A DNA stretch of 50,744 nt, taken from positions 2,383,967 through 2,434,710 of the forward strand of contig BFEA01000028.1 in NCBI GenBank assembly GCA_003427395.1. Direction: 5' to 3'. The translations under genes were made by a program, and so were the position numbers. This document shows positions 1 to 8,377 of this stretch, one piece after another. The notes beneath the pieces were generated by a model. It made no database searches. It saw only the letters and a program-made list of their open reading frames with translations, and was not told where the DNA came from. This DNA comes from Chara braunii (Eukaryota; Streptophyta; Charophyceae; Charales; Characeae). How positions within the stretch are numbered: position 1 is the first letter of the stretch; every line of letters starts with the position of its first letter.

Positions 1-200
1 TCTCTCTCTCTTTCTCTCTCTCTCTCCGAGGTTGTGAAGAGGAGAGAAACCGTCGGGAGAGGTTCTGATTGAAGTGTATGGCGATGTTTCTCTCTCTCTC
101 TCTCTCTCTGAGGTTGTGAGGAGGAAAAAAAGCGGCGGTGTTTGAGAGCAAAGGGAACAAGGTGAGGGATCTCTTTCTTTCTCTCTCTCTCTCGGGTTGT
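1..200. repeat. (CT)n-anchored tandem repeat, about three units
   Basis: Three CT tracts are each followed by a related purine-rich sequence containing GGTTGTGA (around 30, 110 and 195). This suggests a tandem unit of about 80-90 bp that includes the microsatellite. I see no coding potential. Reading frames through it and through the neighbouring GT tracts are simple-repeat artefacts. Confidence 0.7.
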
Positions 201-326
201 GACGAGGGAAGGAAGTGTCCCGCAAGCCTCTGAGCGGGAAAGAAGGTGTGAAGTATCGAAGTGTTGGACAGGCGGTGTCATCGGTCACAAACTCTTCGAG
301 ACGACATGGCTGAGCAAGGTGCGTTT

Positions 327-330
<4 letters not shown>

Positions 331-390
<60 letters not shown>
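331..390. repeat. (GT)30 microsatellite
   Basis: A perfect GT dinucleotide run of 60 bp. The long His-Thr or Cys-Val reading frames across it are artefacts of the repeat. Downstream, at 428-450, lies a copy of a short module (CAACCACCATCGAAAGGAT) that recurs at 871, 2816 and 8269. Confidence 0.95.
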
Positions 391-391
<1 letters not shown>

Positions 392-501
392 TCCAAGGCT
401 GTCGATGAGCAAAACCGATGGAATTTTCAACCACCATCGAAAGGATGACCAATATCGATCGGATTTTCTGCCACAATGTCGAAATATTGACTGCCACGCC
501 G

Positions 502-516
502 GTGTGTGTGTGTGCG

Positions 517-557
<41 letters not shown>
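502..557. repeat. (GT)n microsatellite, interrupted
   Basis: GT run broken once by a CGAGCG interruption. The next stretch, 558-790, is non-repetitive and I see nothing functional in it. Confidence 0.9.
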
Positions 558-559
<2 letters not shown>

Positions 560-778
560 TGTCATATTCGCTATTAACCAACGTCGACCAGAGTTGGCGA
601 TACCCGCCTGAGAGAAAAAAGTTGTCGACTTAAATCACACCGACCCTTATTGTAGCCCCCCTCTGATTCCACCAGGAGTTGAATTTTCAACTCGTGACCA
701 GTTTGTTAACGATTACCATCGCACTACATGGGCTCGGTCATCTGTTCGAAATTTGAATCATCAACCCACGAAGTGACA

Positions 779-1100
779 ACTAGCAACTCGCTGGAGAGAG
801 AGAGAGAGAGAGTAACGTTTAGACAGAATACGACGACAGGTAAGTCTCCAAGACCTCAGGCGGCCTTGCACAACAACCATCGAAAGGACGAGAGAAATGA
901 CTGTAAGAAAAGGCGAAAAAAAAAATAGGAAGAATACAAAAGCAACTCCATAGAAATAAGTATGGCGAAAAGGGAAAAAAAAAGGGAGAAAATCGAGGGG
1001 GAAAAAACGACGGAAGTTGATCACTGCTGGCCCTGCAGAACTTGCATACAAAGCATCAACACAATTGAGTGTGTATGTGTGTGTGTGTGTGTGAATCCAC
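779..1100 (+). repeat. Diverged repeat unit: (GA)n, donor-like site, short module, purine tract
   Basis: In order: (GA)n at 792-812, a splice-donor-like ACAGGTAAGTCTCC at 836-849, the module CAACAACCATCGAAAGGACG at 871-890, A-rich purine tracts at 905-1010, then TGATCACTGCTGGCCC. The same order of module, A/G-rich tract and TGAT start occurs at 8269-8400 at the 3' end of the Ty3 element. This is therefore probably an old, decayed copy of that 3' end. A partial third copy (donor-like ACAGATAAGTTTCC and module) is at 2780-2835. Confidence 0.5.
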
Positions 1101-1976
1101 AAAAAACGAAGACCTCCTAAATTCTAACGATGAATCAACTGAATGGAAAAGGGATGGCTGACTTTCTATACATGATGCTCTTGCTTATGCTTGCCGCTCT
1201 CCCACACACCACTGCCACCACCATTTTTGTCAAACAGGAATATGTTCAACAAGCACGAAACAATCCTTCTTCCTAGACCACCTCTCTTTGATCACTTTTA
1301 ATGCATACCTCGAGTGATGCATGTCTTCACCTCTCCTCCCTCCTCTCCCTCCTCTCCCTCCTCTCCCTTCTCTACCTCCCCTCCCTCCCCTCCTTCATTG
1401 CCTTCTGTGATCTCTCTCCCTTCTCTCGCTCGCTCACTCCTTATACCTCGCTTAGCCACTCACAAATTCACTCACTCTGTCGCTTACTCATCTCAAATCG
1501 ATCCAATCAATCACCCACCAATCCGTAAACCAATCAATCACGTAAACCAATCAATCATTAAAGGGAGGGCACGGAGCAATCATTCTAAGTTTTGACAGTG
1601 CTGTATCCGACATGGCTCTAGCTTCATCTTGACCAATCAAGCTGAGGGAATGCTTCGCTGTGCATGCTTCCTCTTCACAGCAAGTCGCCACTCCGCTATG
1701 CAGCAAGACAACTTATAAGTCATAAAAATATTTGTCTTTTCCAATGCTTCGTCTTCACATCCCCGGAAGGTCTCCATGAACCATTACCAACCTTCAACGC
1801 CAACATCTTCGCCACCTGCTTCATCCACCTGTTCAAAAAACTTGAGACTGCTAACTGCTCCATGGACTTGAGAAGAAAGCATCGCCCTCAAAGATTTGAG
1901 AATAGACTTTCGACAAACTACTGGACAGCCGCTCCCCCAAAGATTTGTTCAAGAGAGAGAGAGACAGAGATAGAGA
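1101..1976. other. No gene seen; CT-rich tract
   Basis: This stretch holds a CTCC-rich run at about 1330-1400 and otherwise unremarkable mixed sequence. Open frames here are short, compositionally biased and lack recognisable domains. I see nothing else in it. Confidence 0.6.
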
Positions 1977-2073
1977 GAGAGAGAGAGAGAATGTGTGTCG
2001 TCCTGTTGGCGGTACACAAATCCACAAAAAAAGAAAGGGTGTGTGTGTGCGTGTGTATGCGTGTATGTGTGTG

Positions 2074-2125
<52 letters not shown>

Positions 2126-2232
2126 TGTGTTGTCCTGTTGGCGGTACTCAAATCCACAAAAAAAGAAACGGTGTGTGTGTGCGTGTGTATGCGTGTATGT
2201 GTGTTTGAGAGAGAGAGAGAGAGAGAGAAAGA
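1977..2232. repeat. Tandem duplication of about 125 bp with GA and GT tracts
   Basis: Two consecutive units start with AGAGAGAATGTGTGT, run through TCCTGTTGGCGGTAC and AAATCCACAAAAAAAGAAA, and end in mixed GT and GA repeat. They are nearly identical and differ mainly in tract length, so the duplication is recent. Confidence 0.9.
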
Positions 2233-2403
2233 GATTCTTTGTGGGACGTGCAGAAGGGCTGACGAAGAGAGCTCGTTCATATCCGTTGTTTCGTGTTTGA
2301 ATGGCATGCAGAAATCCATCCACATTCGCGGTTCATGTGGCCCATTTGTATGTGGGAGAGAGAGAGAGAGATATTTTTTACTATAATGTCATAATATTCA
2401 GTG

Positions 2404-2404
2404 T

Positions 2405-2449
<45 letters not shown>

Positions 2450-2513
2450 CAACCATGATCTAAAGGAGGATATGTCTATAGGCCACGCTATACATGTGTG
2501 TGTGTGTGTGTGT

Positions 2514-2550
<37 letters not shown>

Positions 2551-2553
2551 ACG
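2404..2553. repeat. (GT)n and (GA)n microsatellites
   Basis: A GT run lies at about 2404-2447, a second GT run at about 2494-2513, and a GA run at about 2514-2548. The sequence GTAACGTTTA after the GA run also follows the GA run near 812, so the tract and its flank were copied together. Confidence 0.85.
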
Positions 2554-2583
2554 TTTAATCGGGATCCAAAGGGCGATTACACG

Positions 2584-2672
2584 TGTGTGTGTGTGTGTGT
2601 GTATGTGTGTGTGCGTGTGTGTGTGTCTCTATGTGTGTGTATGTGTGTGTATGTGTGTGTATGTGTGTATGT

Positions 2673-2756
<84 letters not shown>
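2584..2756. repeat. Compound (GT)n-(AC)n-(GA)n microsatellite
   Basis: An imperfect GT run (about 2584-2671) is followed within a few bases by an AC run (about 2672-2714) and then a GA run (about 2715-2756). GT followed by AC is self-complementary, so this DNA could form a long hairpin as single strand. Confidence 0.9.
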
Positions 2757-2760
<4 letters not shown>

Positions 2761-2770
2761 AAGAGAAAGA

Positions 2771-2874
2771 GAGTACGACAACAGATAAGTTTCCAAGCGC
2801 GTAGCTGGCGTTGCGCAACCGCCGCTGAAAGATAGCATAATAAAAAACGGAAAAAAATTCGATGAAAAAAATAA

Positions 2875-2930
<56 letters not shown>

Positions 2931-2942
2931 GACAACAGATAA
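2771..2942 (+). repeat. Repeat unit abutting the truncated Ty3 element, with (GA)n
   Basis: The sequence GTACGACAACAGATAAGTT occurs at about 2773 and again at about 2927, the second time immediately after a roughly 50-bp perfect GA run (2877-2927). The second copy runs straight into the Ty3 pol reading frame at about 2955. The breakpoint of the 5'-truncated element therefore lies in this repeat. Confidence 0.75.
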
Positions 2943-4391
2943 GTTCGCAAACGTGAAATTCAGACAGGAAATCACACCCCGATTCATTGCAAACCTTATC
3001 GCTATTCCTTCATTGAACGCAAGAAGGCTCTCGAACGAATTCGGGAGTTCGAAGCCAGTGGTTGGATTGAACCCGCTACTGGACCTTGGTCCTTTCCTGT
3101 AGTGTTAGTACCAAAGAAGAACGGAGCAATTCGCATGTGCATTGATTATCGCAAGCTGAATGAAATCACGATCAAAGATGTGTATCCCCTCCCCAAGATT
3201 GATGATCTGTTGGATGCGATTGGATGCGCTAATTATTTCAGCAAGTTTGATATTCGGCACGGCTTCCATCATATTCTGGTAAGGGAAGAAGATCGGTCGA
3301 AAACGGCCTTTGTGTTGTTTGAGGGTACGTGGCAGTGGGTTCGGTGTCCGATGGGGATTTGCAATGCGCCTGCCACGTTTCAGCGAGCGATGAACACGAC
3401 GTTCAAGAACTTTGTCAACAAGACACGGCTGACGCAAGGGTTGATTAACTTCTGCGTGATCATGTACATGGACGACATCCTGGTCTATTCGGAAACCTCT
3501 CACGAACACGCGCAACACATCGAATGGACATTGGGTGCACTGAGAGACGCTGGGTTCAAGATTGCGCTTGAGAAGAGCGAATTTTTCCTCTCGGAAATTT
3601 CGTTCTTGGGCTATGTCGTGACACGTGGAGGATTGCGGCCAGATTCGAGAAAAGTCGCGGCGGTGAAGGAAGTTCCGGTTCCTACGTCACTGACGCAGGT
3701 TCGAGCCTTCTTGGGACCAGCGTCGTACTACCGGCGCTTCATCAAGGGCTTTGCCGCGATTGCACGACCACTAACGAACCTGTTACGGAAGGACCAACCT
3801 CTCAGCTGGGACGCGGAGTGCCAACAGGCCTTTGCAACCCTCAAGGACGCTCTGGCAACGGCCCCTATTTTGATTGGACCGGACCCCTCGAAGCAGTTCA
3901 TTCTCATCACGGACTGGCAACCAGAAGCTATTTCCGCTATTCTAGCGCAGAAGGGGAACGATGGTCGCGAACACGTCATCGAGTGCGCGTTACGAACGGT
4001 ACCGGACGAACGAAGAAACGACTCCGCACCTCAGGGTGAGTGTTATGCAATAGTTTGGGGAATCCAACACTTCCATCCGTATCTTTACGGACAAAAGTTT
4101 CGCCTCGTAACGGATCACGAGCCTCTGCTGGCGCTGAAGAAACTCACCAACTACACGGGCATGATTGGTCGTTGGGCGGTGCGACTACAAGAATACGACT
4201 TCGATATCGTCCATCGAAAGACAGAGCGACACGATAACGCAGACGGGCTGACACGTCTGCATCAACTTGCCAAGGTACCAAAGGGCGAGGAAATTACACC
4301 GTGGAAGGAGCCGGACCTGACTAATGAGCCGAAGTACGGACAAGTGGCAGTTCTCCCACGTGGCAAGACGCAAAACAGTGGCGATGGGTGA
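2943..4391 (+). CDS. pol: Ty3/gypsy pol: reverse transcriptase and RNase H (5' truncated)
   Basis: Copies element RNA into DNA and removes the RNA strand. The frame opens after a stop at 2940-2942. Recognisable RT sequence begins at about 2955 (EIQTG, then KPYRYS), and the first Met is at 3102. Counting from that Met, RT shows YFSKFD with catalytic Asp50 and the YMDD box at 122-125. The connection region has FLGPASYYRRFI. RNase H shows its four acidic residues at Asp271, Glu313, Asp338 (TDHEPL) and Asp381 (ADGLTR). The domain is uninterrupted, so it decayed less than the integrase. It ends at TGA 4389-4391, overlapping the next ORF, which is in the +1 frame. The reading frame has no start codon of its own, since gag-protease is lost. 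Confidence 0.93.
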   Translation, partial: VRKREIQTGNHTPIHCKPYRYSFIERKKALERIREFEASGWIEPATGPWSFPVVLVPKKNGAIRMCIDYRKLNEITIKDVYPLPKIDDLLDAIGCANYFSKFDIRHGFHHILVREEDRSKTAFVLFEGTWQWVRCPMGICNAPATFQRAMNTTFKNFVNKTRLTQGLINFCVIMYMDDILVYSETSHEHAQHIEWTLGALRDAGFKIALEKSEFFLSEISFLGYVVTRGGLRPDSRKVAAVKEVPVPTSLTQVRAFLGPASYYRRFIKGFAAIARPLTNLLRKDQPLSWDAECQQAFATLKDALATAPILIGPDPSKQFILITDWQPEAISAILAQKGNDGREHVIECALRTVPDERRNDSAPQGECYAIVWGIQHFHPYLYGQKFRLVTDHEPLLALKKLTNYTGMIGRWAVRLQEYDFDIVHRKTERHDNADGLTRLHQLAKVPKGEEITPWKEPDLTNEPKYGQVAVLPRGKTQNSGDG

Positions 4392-6111
4392 TGGAGGTAA
4401 CCCCACTACCCCTCTCTCTCCCCCTTCCTCTTCGTCTCTCCTCTCCGTGCCTGACAAATTTTGCTATTTTTGCAAAGCCATCTCCCGCGTCTATTCGGTC
4501 TCCATGCGTCCTAACGGGGAGGGGTATGTCGATTGGATAGATTGTCGACAGTGCGTCGCACGAGCCCATGGCTCGTGCATCCAATACAGAAACGATGGTA
4601 AACCGTGGTTGTGCCCCTTGTGCCGGACCGACAAGATTCCAACCGAGGCTCGCTTTTTGGATGCCACGTCAGAAGGATTGGAAAAGACCCGAAAGTTTAG
4701 AAGGGCCGAAGTATGGACGGATATTGCCTTAATTGCCACCCTAGTAGGTAACCCCCTCCAGGATTTCACCAAGGAAGATCGGAGGAGGGCCAACGAAAGG
4801 GCTCGGGACTATCGATGGGTAGAAGGTAGATTAGAAAAACGAAAAACGGACGGCGGTGGGATTTGGATGGTTGTGCCGTATCCATTCATGCGGTATGACT
4901 GGGTTAAGACGGCGCACGAGGAAACTGCGGCTCATTTTGCTGTACGAATCACGGAGTCCGCTATCGACAAAAATGAGTGGTACTGGTCCAATATCCGCGA
5001 CGATGTGAAGTACATCGTCACCACCTGTCAAGTCTGCGCCGCTGATAAAGCGCCGATTCAGCCGCCAAGGTCGATAGTGCCCACGATTGTTGAACGACCA
5101 TTTCAGAGAGTAAGCATGGACACTACCGACATAGTGGTGCCCCCTGGCCCTAATAGTTGCGAATATTCAGTCCTACTGGTATTTGTCGACCATTTCTCGA
5201 AATGGATCGAAGCGTATCCTTGTCGCACGCGGCAAGCCACGTAAATCGCGCGATATGTCAACCGTTTCCTCGGGATGCATCAGGATACCGAAGAGATCCT
5301 GACCGACAACGGGGTTGAATTCAGGGGAGAGGTGTTAAGGAATCTGGTCCTACATGGCGTCACCATACGGAACACGGCACCCCACATGTCCCAATCTAAC
5401 GGGTTGGTCGAAAACGCTAACCGGGTGATAAAGACAGCGTTGCGACGAAACATCGCGGCACGGGATCCGAGACCCTGGCCCGATATCGTCAATCACATCC
5501 TGGCGGTCCATCGCGGAACGCCCCACGAATCGACGGGGCTGAGCTCCTTCCGATTAAGGACCAATAGTGTCGCTTGCGTTTCGATACCAAGCCTCCCGGA
5601 TGAGACTACATTGAACCGACGACCCACCAGGGCCACGGCTCGGGACAAGGCCAAACGGCACCTAGAGTTAATGGAACGGTTGCTTCCCAGGCTAGCCCAA
5701 AAGCGACAGAAAATTACCGAACTAGCCCAGGGCCGACAGGTCCGGAGCTACGAGGCCCGAAATGGGAATGCGGGTCCGCGGCCCCAGTACAAATTGGGGG
5801 ACGTGGTGCAGGTGAGGAAATGTGCTCGCCAGGGTAAGCTAGCGCCATGATTCTTCGGGCGATATCGCGTGATCGAGCTCGGCCCCAACGGCGTGGACAC
5901 CGTGCGTCTCGCCCCTGAAGTCTCTGGCAGTCGATCGGCTCGTCCGATCACACTCCACGTGTCCTATCTTCGCCTCCTCCCCTCTCCTCCGTCTTCTTCT
6001 CCATCGATCTCTCATTCTGAGGAAGCCGAAGACGACGACTCTGACTCTCCGTCATCTCCCTCTTCCTCTTGCTCCCCATCTGCCTCCCCGTCACCTTCGC
6101 CATCGCCATGA
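4384..6111 (+). pseudogene. pol: Ty3/gypsy pol: PHD finger plus integrase, two in-frame stops
   Basis: Integrates element DNA. It lies in the +1 frame relative to RT-RNase H; the frame is open from 4321. Met 4324 is possible, but Met 4384 (GGCGATGGG) has a better context. Numbered from 4384, a C4HC3 PHD finger has C27, C30, C54, C57, H62, C65, C77 and C80, with the typical Trp two residues before C77. The integrase HHCC finger is H178, H184, C215 and C218. The core has Asp246 (SMDTTD), the Asp of LTDNG and the Glu of LVENAN, 34 residues apart. TAA at 5242-5244 falls between the first and second catalytic Asp, and TGA at 5848-5850 falls before FFGRYRV. The frame continues across both stops. 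The tail is Ser/Pro/Asp-rich and ends at 6111, overlapping the next start codon. PHD fingers read histone-tail modification in other proteins, so a role in target choice is an inference. Confidence 0.9.
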
Positions 6112-6587
6112 GTTTTATGGAGGAAAGAGCCCTCAACGCAACATCGCTCGCTCCCTGTGATTGTTTGACGATCCGGCAAGTCCATCATCCCCGCCTCAGT
6201 CCAGACCTTCGGAGGCTTGCACACTTCTTCTGCACGGAAGGCGTGTATGCAGCGGCGGTATTCAGAATCGAAGGTCGGCCTGACGCGGTGGTACTGGCCG
6301 AGGCGGTAGCAGTTCATCAGCGGGCGGTGCCAGGTGTCAGTCGCATATCGGTCGTCATCAACTTCAGTGGCGATCTCTCCACACTTCTTCCTTTGCGACA
6401 TTTGGCGGTGAAGGTGTCGCTGCGCGCTTGGGCGAACGATCTGGTCGCCGAGTGGACTCAGCTGCTAGCTCGTCCTGGAGATACAGTCGCAACGACACGA
6501 GCGATCGAGTACGACGGCCTTCGGATGTACCAGCGTGAGCCGCCAGCAAACATCCCTATCCTCGTTCCCTTCCCACATCCCCAATGA
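6108..6587 (+). CDS. Ty3-associated 3' ORF 1, unknown function
   Basis: A 159-residue ORF starts at ATG 6108, whose last two bases plus the next A form the TGA ending pol (ATGA, 6108-6111). The start is chosen for that overlap; an upstream in-frame Met at 6069 lies inside pol. The protein is mixed in composition, with no membrane segment, signal peptide or metal-binding motif that I can see. It contains CDCLTIRQV near the N-terminus and ends in a Pro-rich stretch. I do not recognise the family. Coupling suggests translation by termination-reinitiation after pol. It does not look like a retroviral envelope protein. Confidence 0.65.
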   Translation: MSFMEERALNATSLAPCDCLTIRQVHHPRLSPDLRRLAHFFCTEGVYAAAVFRIEGRPDAVVLAEAVAVHQRAVPGVSRISVVINFSGDLSTLLPLRHLAVKVSLRAWANDLVAEWTQLLARPGDTVATTRAIEYDGLRMYQREPPANIPILVPFPHPQ

Positions 6588-7693
6588 GTCTTTCTCTGAT
6601 CTCCGTTTTTGATCTCCACTCCACCTTCCCCACCTTCTGGCAGTCTGATATCCATCCTCGCCTTTCCTACTGTCTAAAGCCCCTCGCTGTCCCCGATATC
6701 CATCCTCCCCATTGGGTCCTGTGGCGCGAAGACTTCATCGAGCTTTCGCTGTGTCTGGTGGAAGTACGGCGGACGTGGATCGAAGACGAAGCGCACCCGC
6801 CTTGCAAAGAGCGCCTGGAGTTGCTGTTCATCCAGGCCTCGCGAACCAATGTGGAGGGAGAGCTTCTCGCGTTTCTATTCGGTACGGTGCGGCCCGGCCA
6901 TCAGGATCTCATCACGAAAGAGCTTACGATCCCGGTAACACAGCTGGCGGACGATCTCCCTCTTTACATCATCTGGCAAGACGACGAGCATCCAGTTCCC
7001 CATGTACTTTCGCGCATGTTGACACCTTATCTTCAGTGGTCGGCTTGCGTAGAAGGAGCCGCAGAGCGCATCCCGTCGTCGCAGCAACAATACCTGGATC
7101 CCCGGACGGCTCACGATCCTGCCTTCTTCAGGCATCTTACGTCTGAGCAGCTTGCGGTCATTCGAGAAGAGGAGGAAGAGGAAGAGAGTACCGGGAGTGA
7201 CGAAGACGACGACGGACTGGAAGAAGGCGGGAACAGCGACGAAGAGCTCGGGGAAGAAGACGAAACCCCGAAAGAAGGAAGCTATAGCGAGCATAGCGAG
7301 GGGGAACAGAGTGAAGAAGAAGAAAGCGAGGAAGGAGAAGAGGAGCACGACGAAGAGCCTGCTGGATCAGAGTGGGAAGTCGTGCCAGAAGAAGCGCTGC
7401 GTACGGGTACGGAGGCTGAGGATCCCGAGGCGGCCCGCAAAAGAGAAGAGATCGTGGTCGGGAAGAAGGAGTTGGAATTCGCAAGCGCGGCGAGTCTGCG
7501 CACCCTCGACGACCCAAGCCGGGATCCGGAGCCGCCCCGGCCTGAAGATGGCGACCTTACAGCCACAACTCCGACCCCATCAGCGCGGCGACGGAGCCGA
7601 TCCCCCTCCTCCTCAACCCGTCCCCCAGTTCGCCGACGTACCGATACGGGCGATCGGTCTTCGTCCCCGATCACTCTCTCATCGTCCCCTTGA
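6584..7693 (+). CDS. Ty3-associated 3' ORF 2, acidic protein with basic Ser/Arg tail
   Basis: A 369-residue ORF starts at ATG 6584, which overlaps the stop of the previous ORF as ATGA (6584-6587). Residues 1 to about 185 are globular-looking and rich in Trp, His and Leu. About 190-265 is extremely acidic (Glu/Asp/Ser). About 320-369 is rich in Pro, Arg and Ser, including ARRRSRSPSSS and PVRRR, which could act as a nuclear localisation signal. The acidic-then-basic layout resembles chromatin or RNA-binding accessory proteins, but I do not recognise a family. It ends at TGA 7691-7693, after which the +1 frame stays open. Confidence 0.65.
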   Translation: MSLSLISVFDLHSTFPTFWQSDIHPRLSYCLKPLAVPDIHPPHWVLWREDFIELSLCLVEVRRTWIEDEAHPPCKERLELLFIQASRTNVEGELLAFLFGTVRPGHQDLITKELTIPVTQLADDLPLYIIWQDDEHPVPHVLSRMLTPYLQWSACVEGAAERIPSSQQQYLDPRTAHDPAFFRHLTSEQLAVIREEEEEEESTGSDEDDDGLEEGGNSDEELGEEDETPKEGSYSEHSEGEQSEEEESEEGEEEHDEEPAGSEWEVVPEEALRTGTEAEDPEAARKREEIVVGKKELEFASAASLRTLDDPSRDPEPPRPEDGDLTATTPTPSARRRSRSPSSSTRPPVRRRTDTGDRSSSPITLSSSP

Positions 7694-8165
7694 CTACCTC
7701 ACCCTCCGCCAGCTCACCACCCCCATCACGTTCCCCTCCAATCCGTTTCCCTGCGACACCTTCCGCCACTTCTACGCTGCTCGCCTCGCTATAGTGGTGC
7801 ACCCCCACCCCTCCATTCGATGCGCCATCCCAGCCTTCTGCCTCCATGTCCTGCTCCTCAGTGCCGCGTGGCGAGGCCACAACATGATCGAGGTTTACTG
7901 TGTGGTAACGAGGACCATCCCTGCATGCGATGATCGCGATCGTTTCCACGCGGCACTCTTCCGGACTCTTACTATCCTCTATCCCGACTATCTCGCGTCC
8001 CTCCCTCGCACTGGCAATCGCTTCCCCCGCTTTCACCGCATTGTTCGTTACCAAGAGCTCCCGGAGACTGTAGCCGGAATGGAAAGTCTCCTGCCCCCAT
8101 TACCTATAAACCCTCCACCCCGCCATGCCACCATGCAACGGCTCCCTTTTCCCCTCCCCGGTTAA
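7692..8165 (+). CDS. Ty3-associated 3' ORF 3, open in the +1 frame without a proximal ATG
   Basis: After the stop of the acidic ORF, the +1 frame runs 157 codons to the TAA at 8163-8165. It has a protein-like composition (Phe, His, Tyr, Trp and Cys throughout), starting DYLTLRQL. The first in-frame Met of this part is at 7884. Access could be a +1 shift at CCT TGA C, non-AUG initiation, splicing or a damaged start. The same frame is open upstream across the acidic ORF, but there it encodes a low-complexity Lys/Arg shadow. A hydrophobic stretch (AFCLHVLLLSAAW) lies at roughly residues 50-65. I recognise no family. The LTLRQ near its start resembles LTIRQ in the first 3' ORF, a weak hint of duplication. 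Confidence 0.5.
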   Translation, partial: DYLTLRQLTTPITFPSNPFPCDTFRHFYAARLAIVVHPHPSIRCAIPAFCLHVLLLSAAWRGHNMIEVYCVVTRTIPACDDRDRFHAALFRTLTILYPDYLASLPRTGNRFPRFHRIVRYQELPETVAGMESLLPPLPINPPPRHATMQRLPFPLPG

Positions 8166-8360
8166 TTACTGATGCAGCAGGAAATGGATGCGTGTCGCGG
8201 CGACGACACGAGAAAGATCCCGTCCTGGAATCATCGAGGAGCCCAATCTGAGGAACTAGTTGATGTTGCAGAACCACCATAGAAAGGACGATGAAAATCG
8301 AGTGTTCAGTACTACATGTGTCGCCAATAATAAAATCAAAAATGAAAAAAAAAAACGGGG

Positions 8361-8377
8361 CAAAAAAAAAAGGGGGA
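8361..8377 (+). promoter_or_regulatory. Candidate polypurine tract of the Ty3 element
   Basis: A run of ten A, five G and one A directly precedes TGATATGC. A purine run followed by TG is the expected layout for plus-strand priming at the 3' LTR edge. The decayed relative at about 985-1030 has the same arrangement. Confidence 0.5.

Noticed and set aside
261-633. Long frames across GT and GA repeats encoding Cys-Val, His-Thr, Arg-Glu or Ser-Leu runs (also 1918-2386, 2555-2987 and 22241-22332)
   Set aside because: They are translations of dinucleotide repeats in several frames and both strands, with no conserved flanking protein sequence.
2260-2300. Plus-strand hammerhead-like CTGACGA with a paired GAGAGCTC
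   Set aside because: No GAA core or stem III partner follows, so it is not a ribozyme.
7152-7690. Lys/Arg-rich protein in the frame overlapping the acidic 3' ORF
   Set aside because: It is the frame shadow of GAA/GAG-rich acidic codons. Only the part after 7692 looks protein-like.
6108-8165. Envelope-like gene downstream of pol (retrovirus-like element)
   Set aside because: No signal peptide, glycoprotein-type Cys pattern or convincing membrane anchor in the three ORFs.
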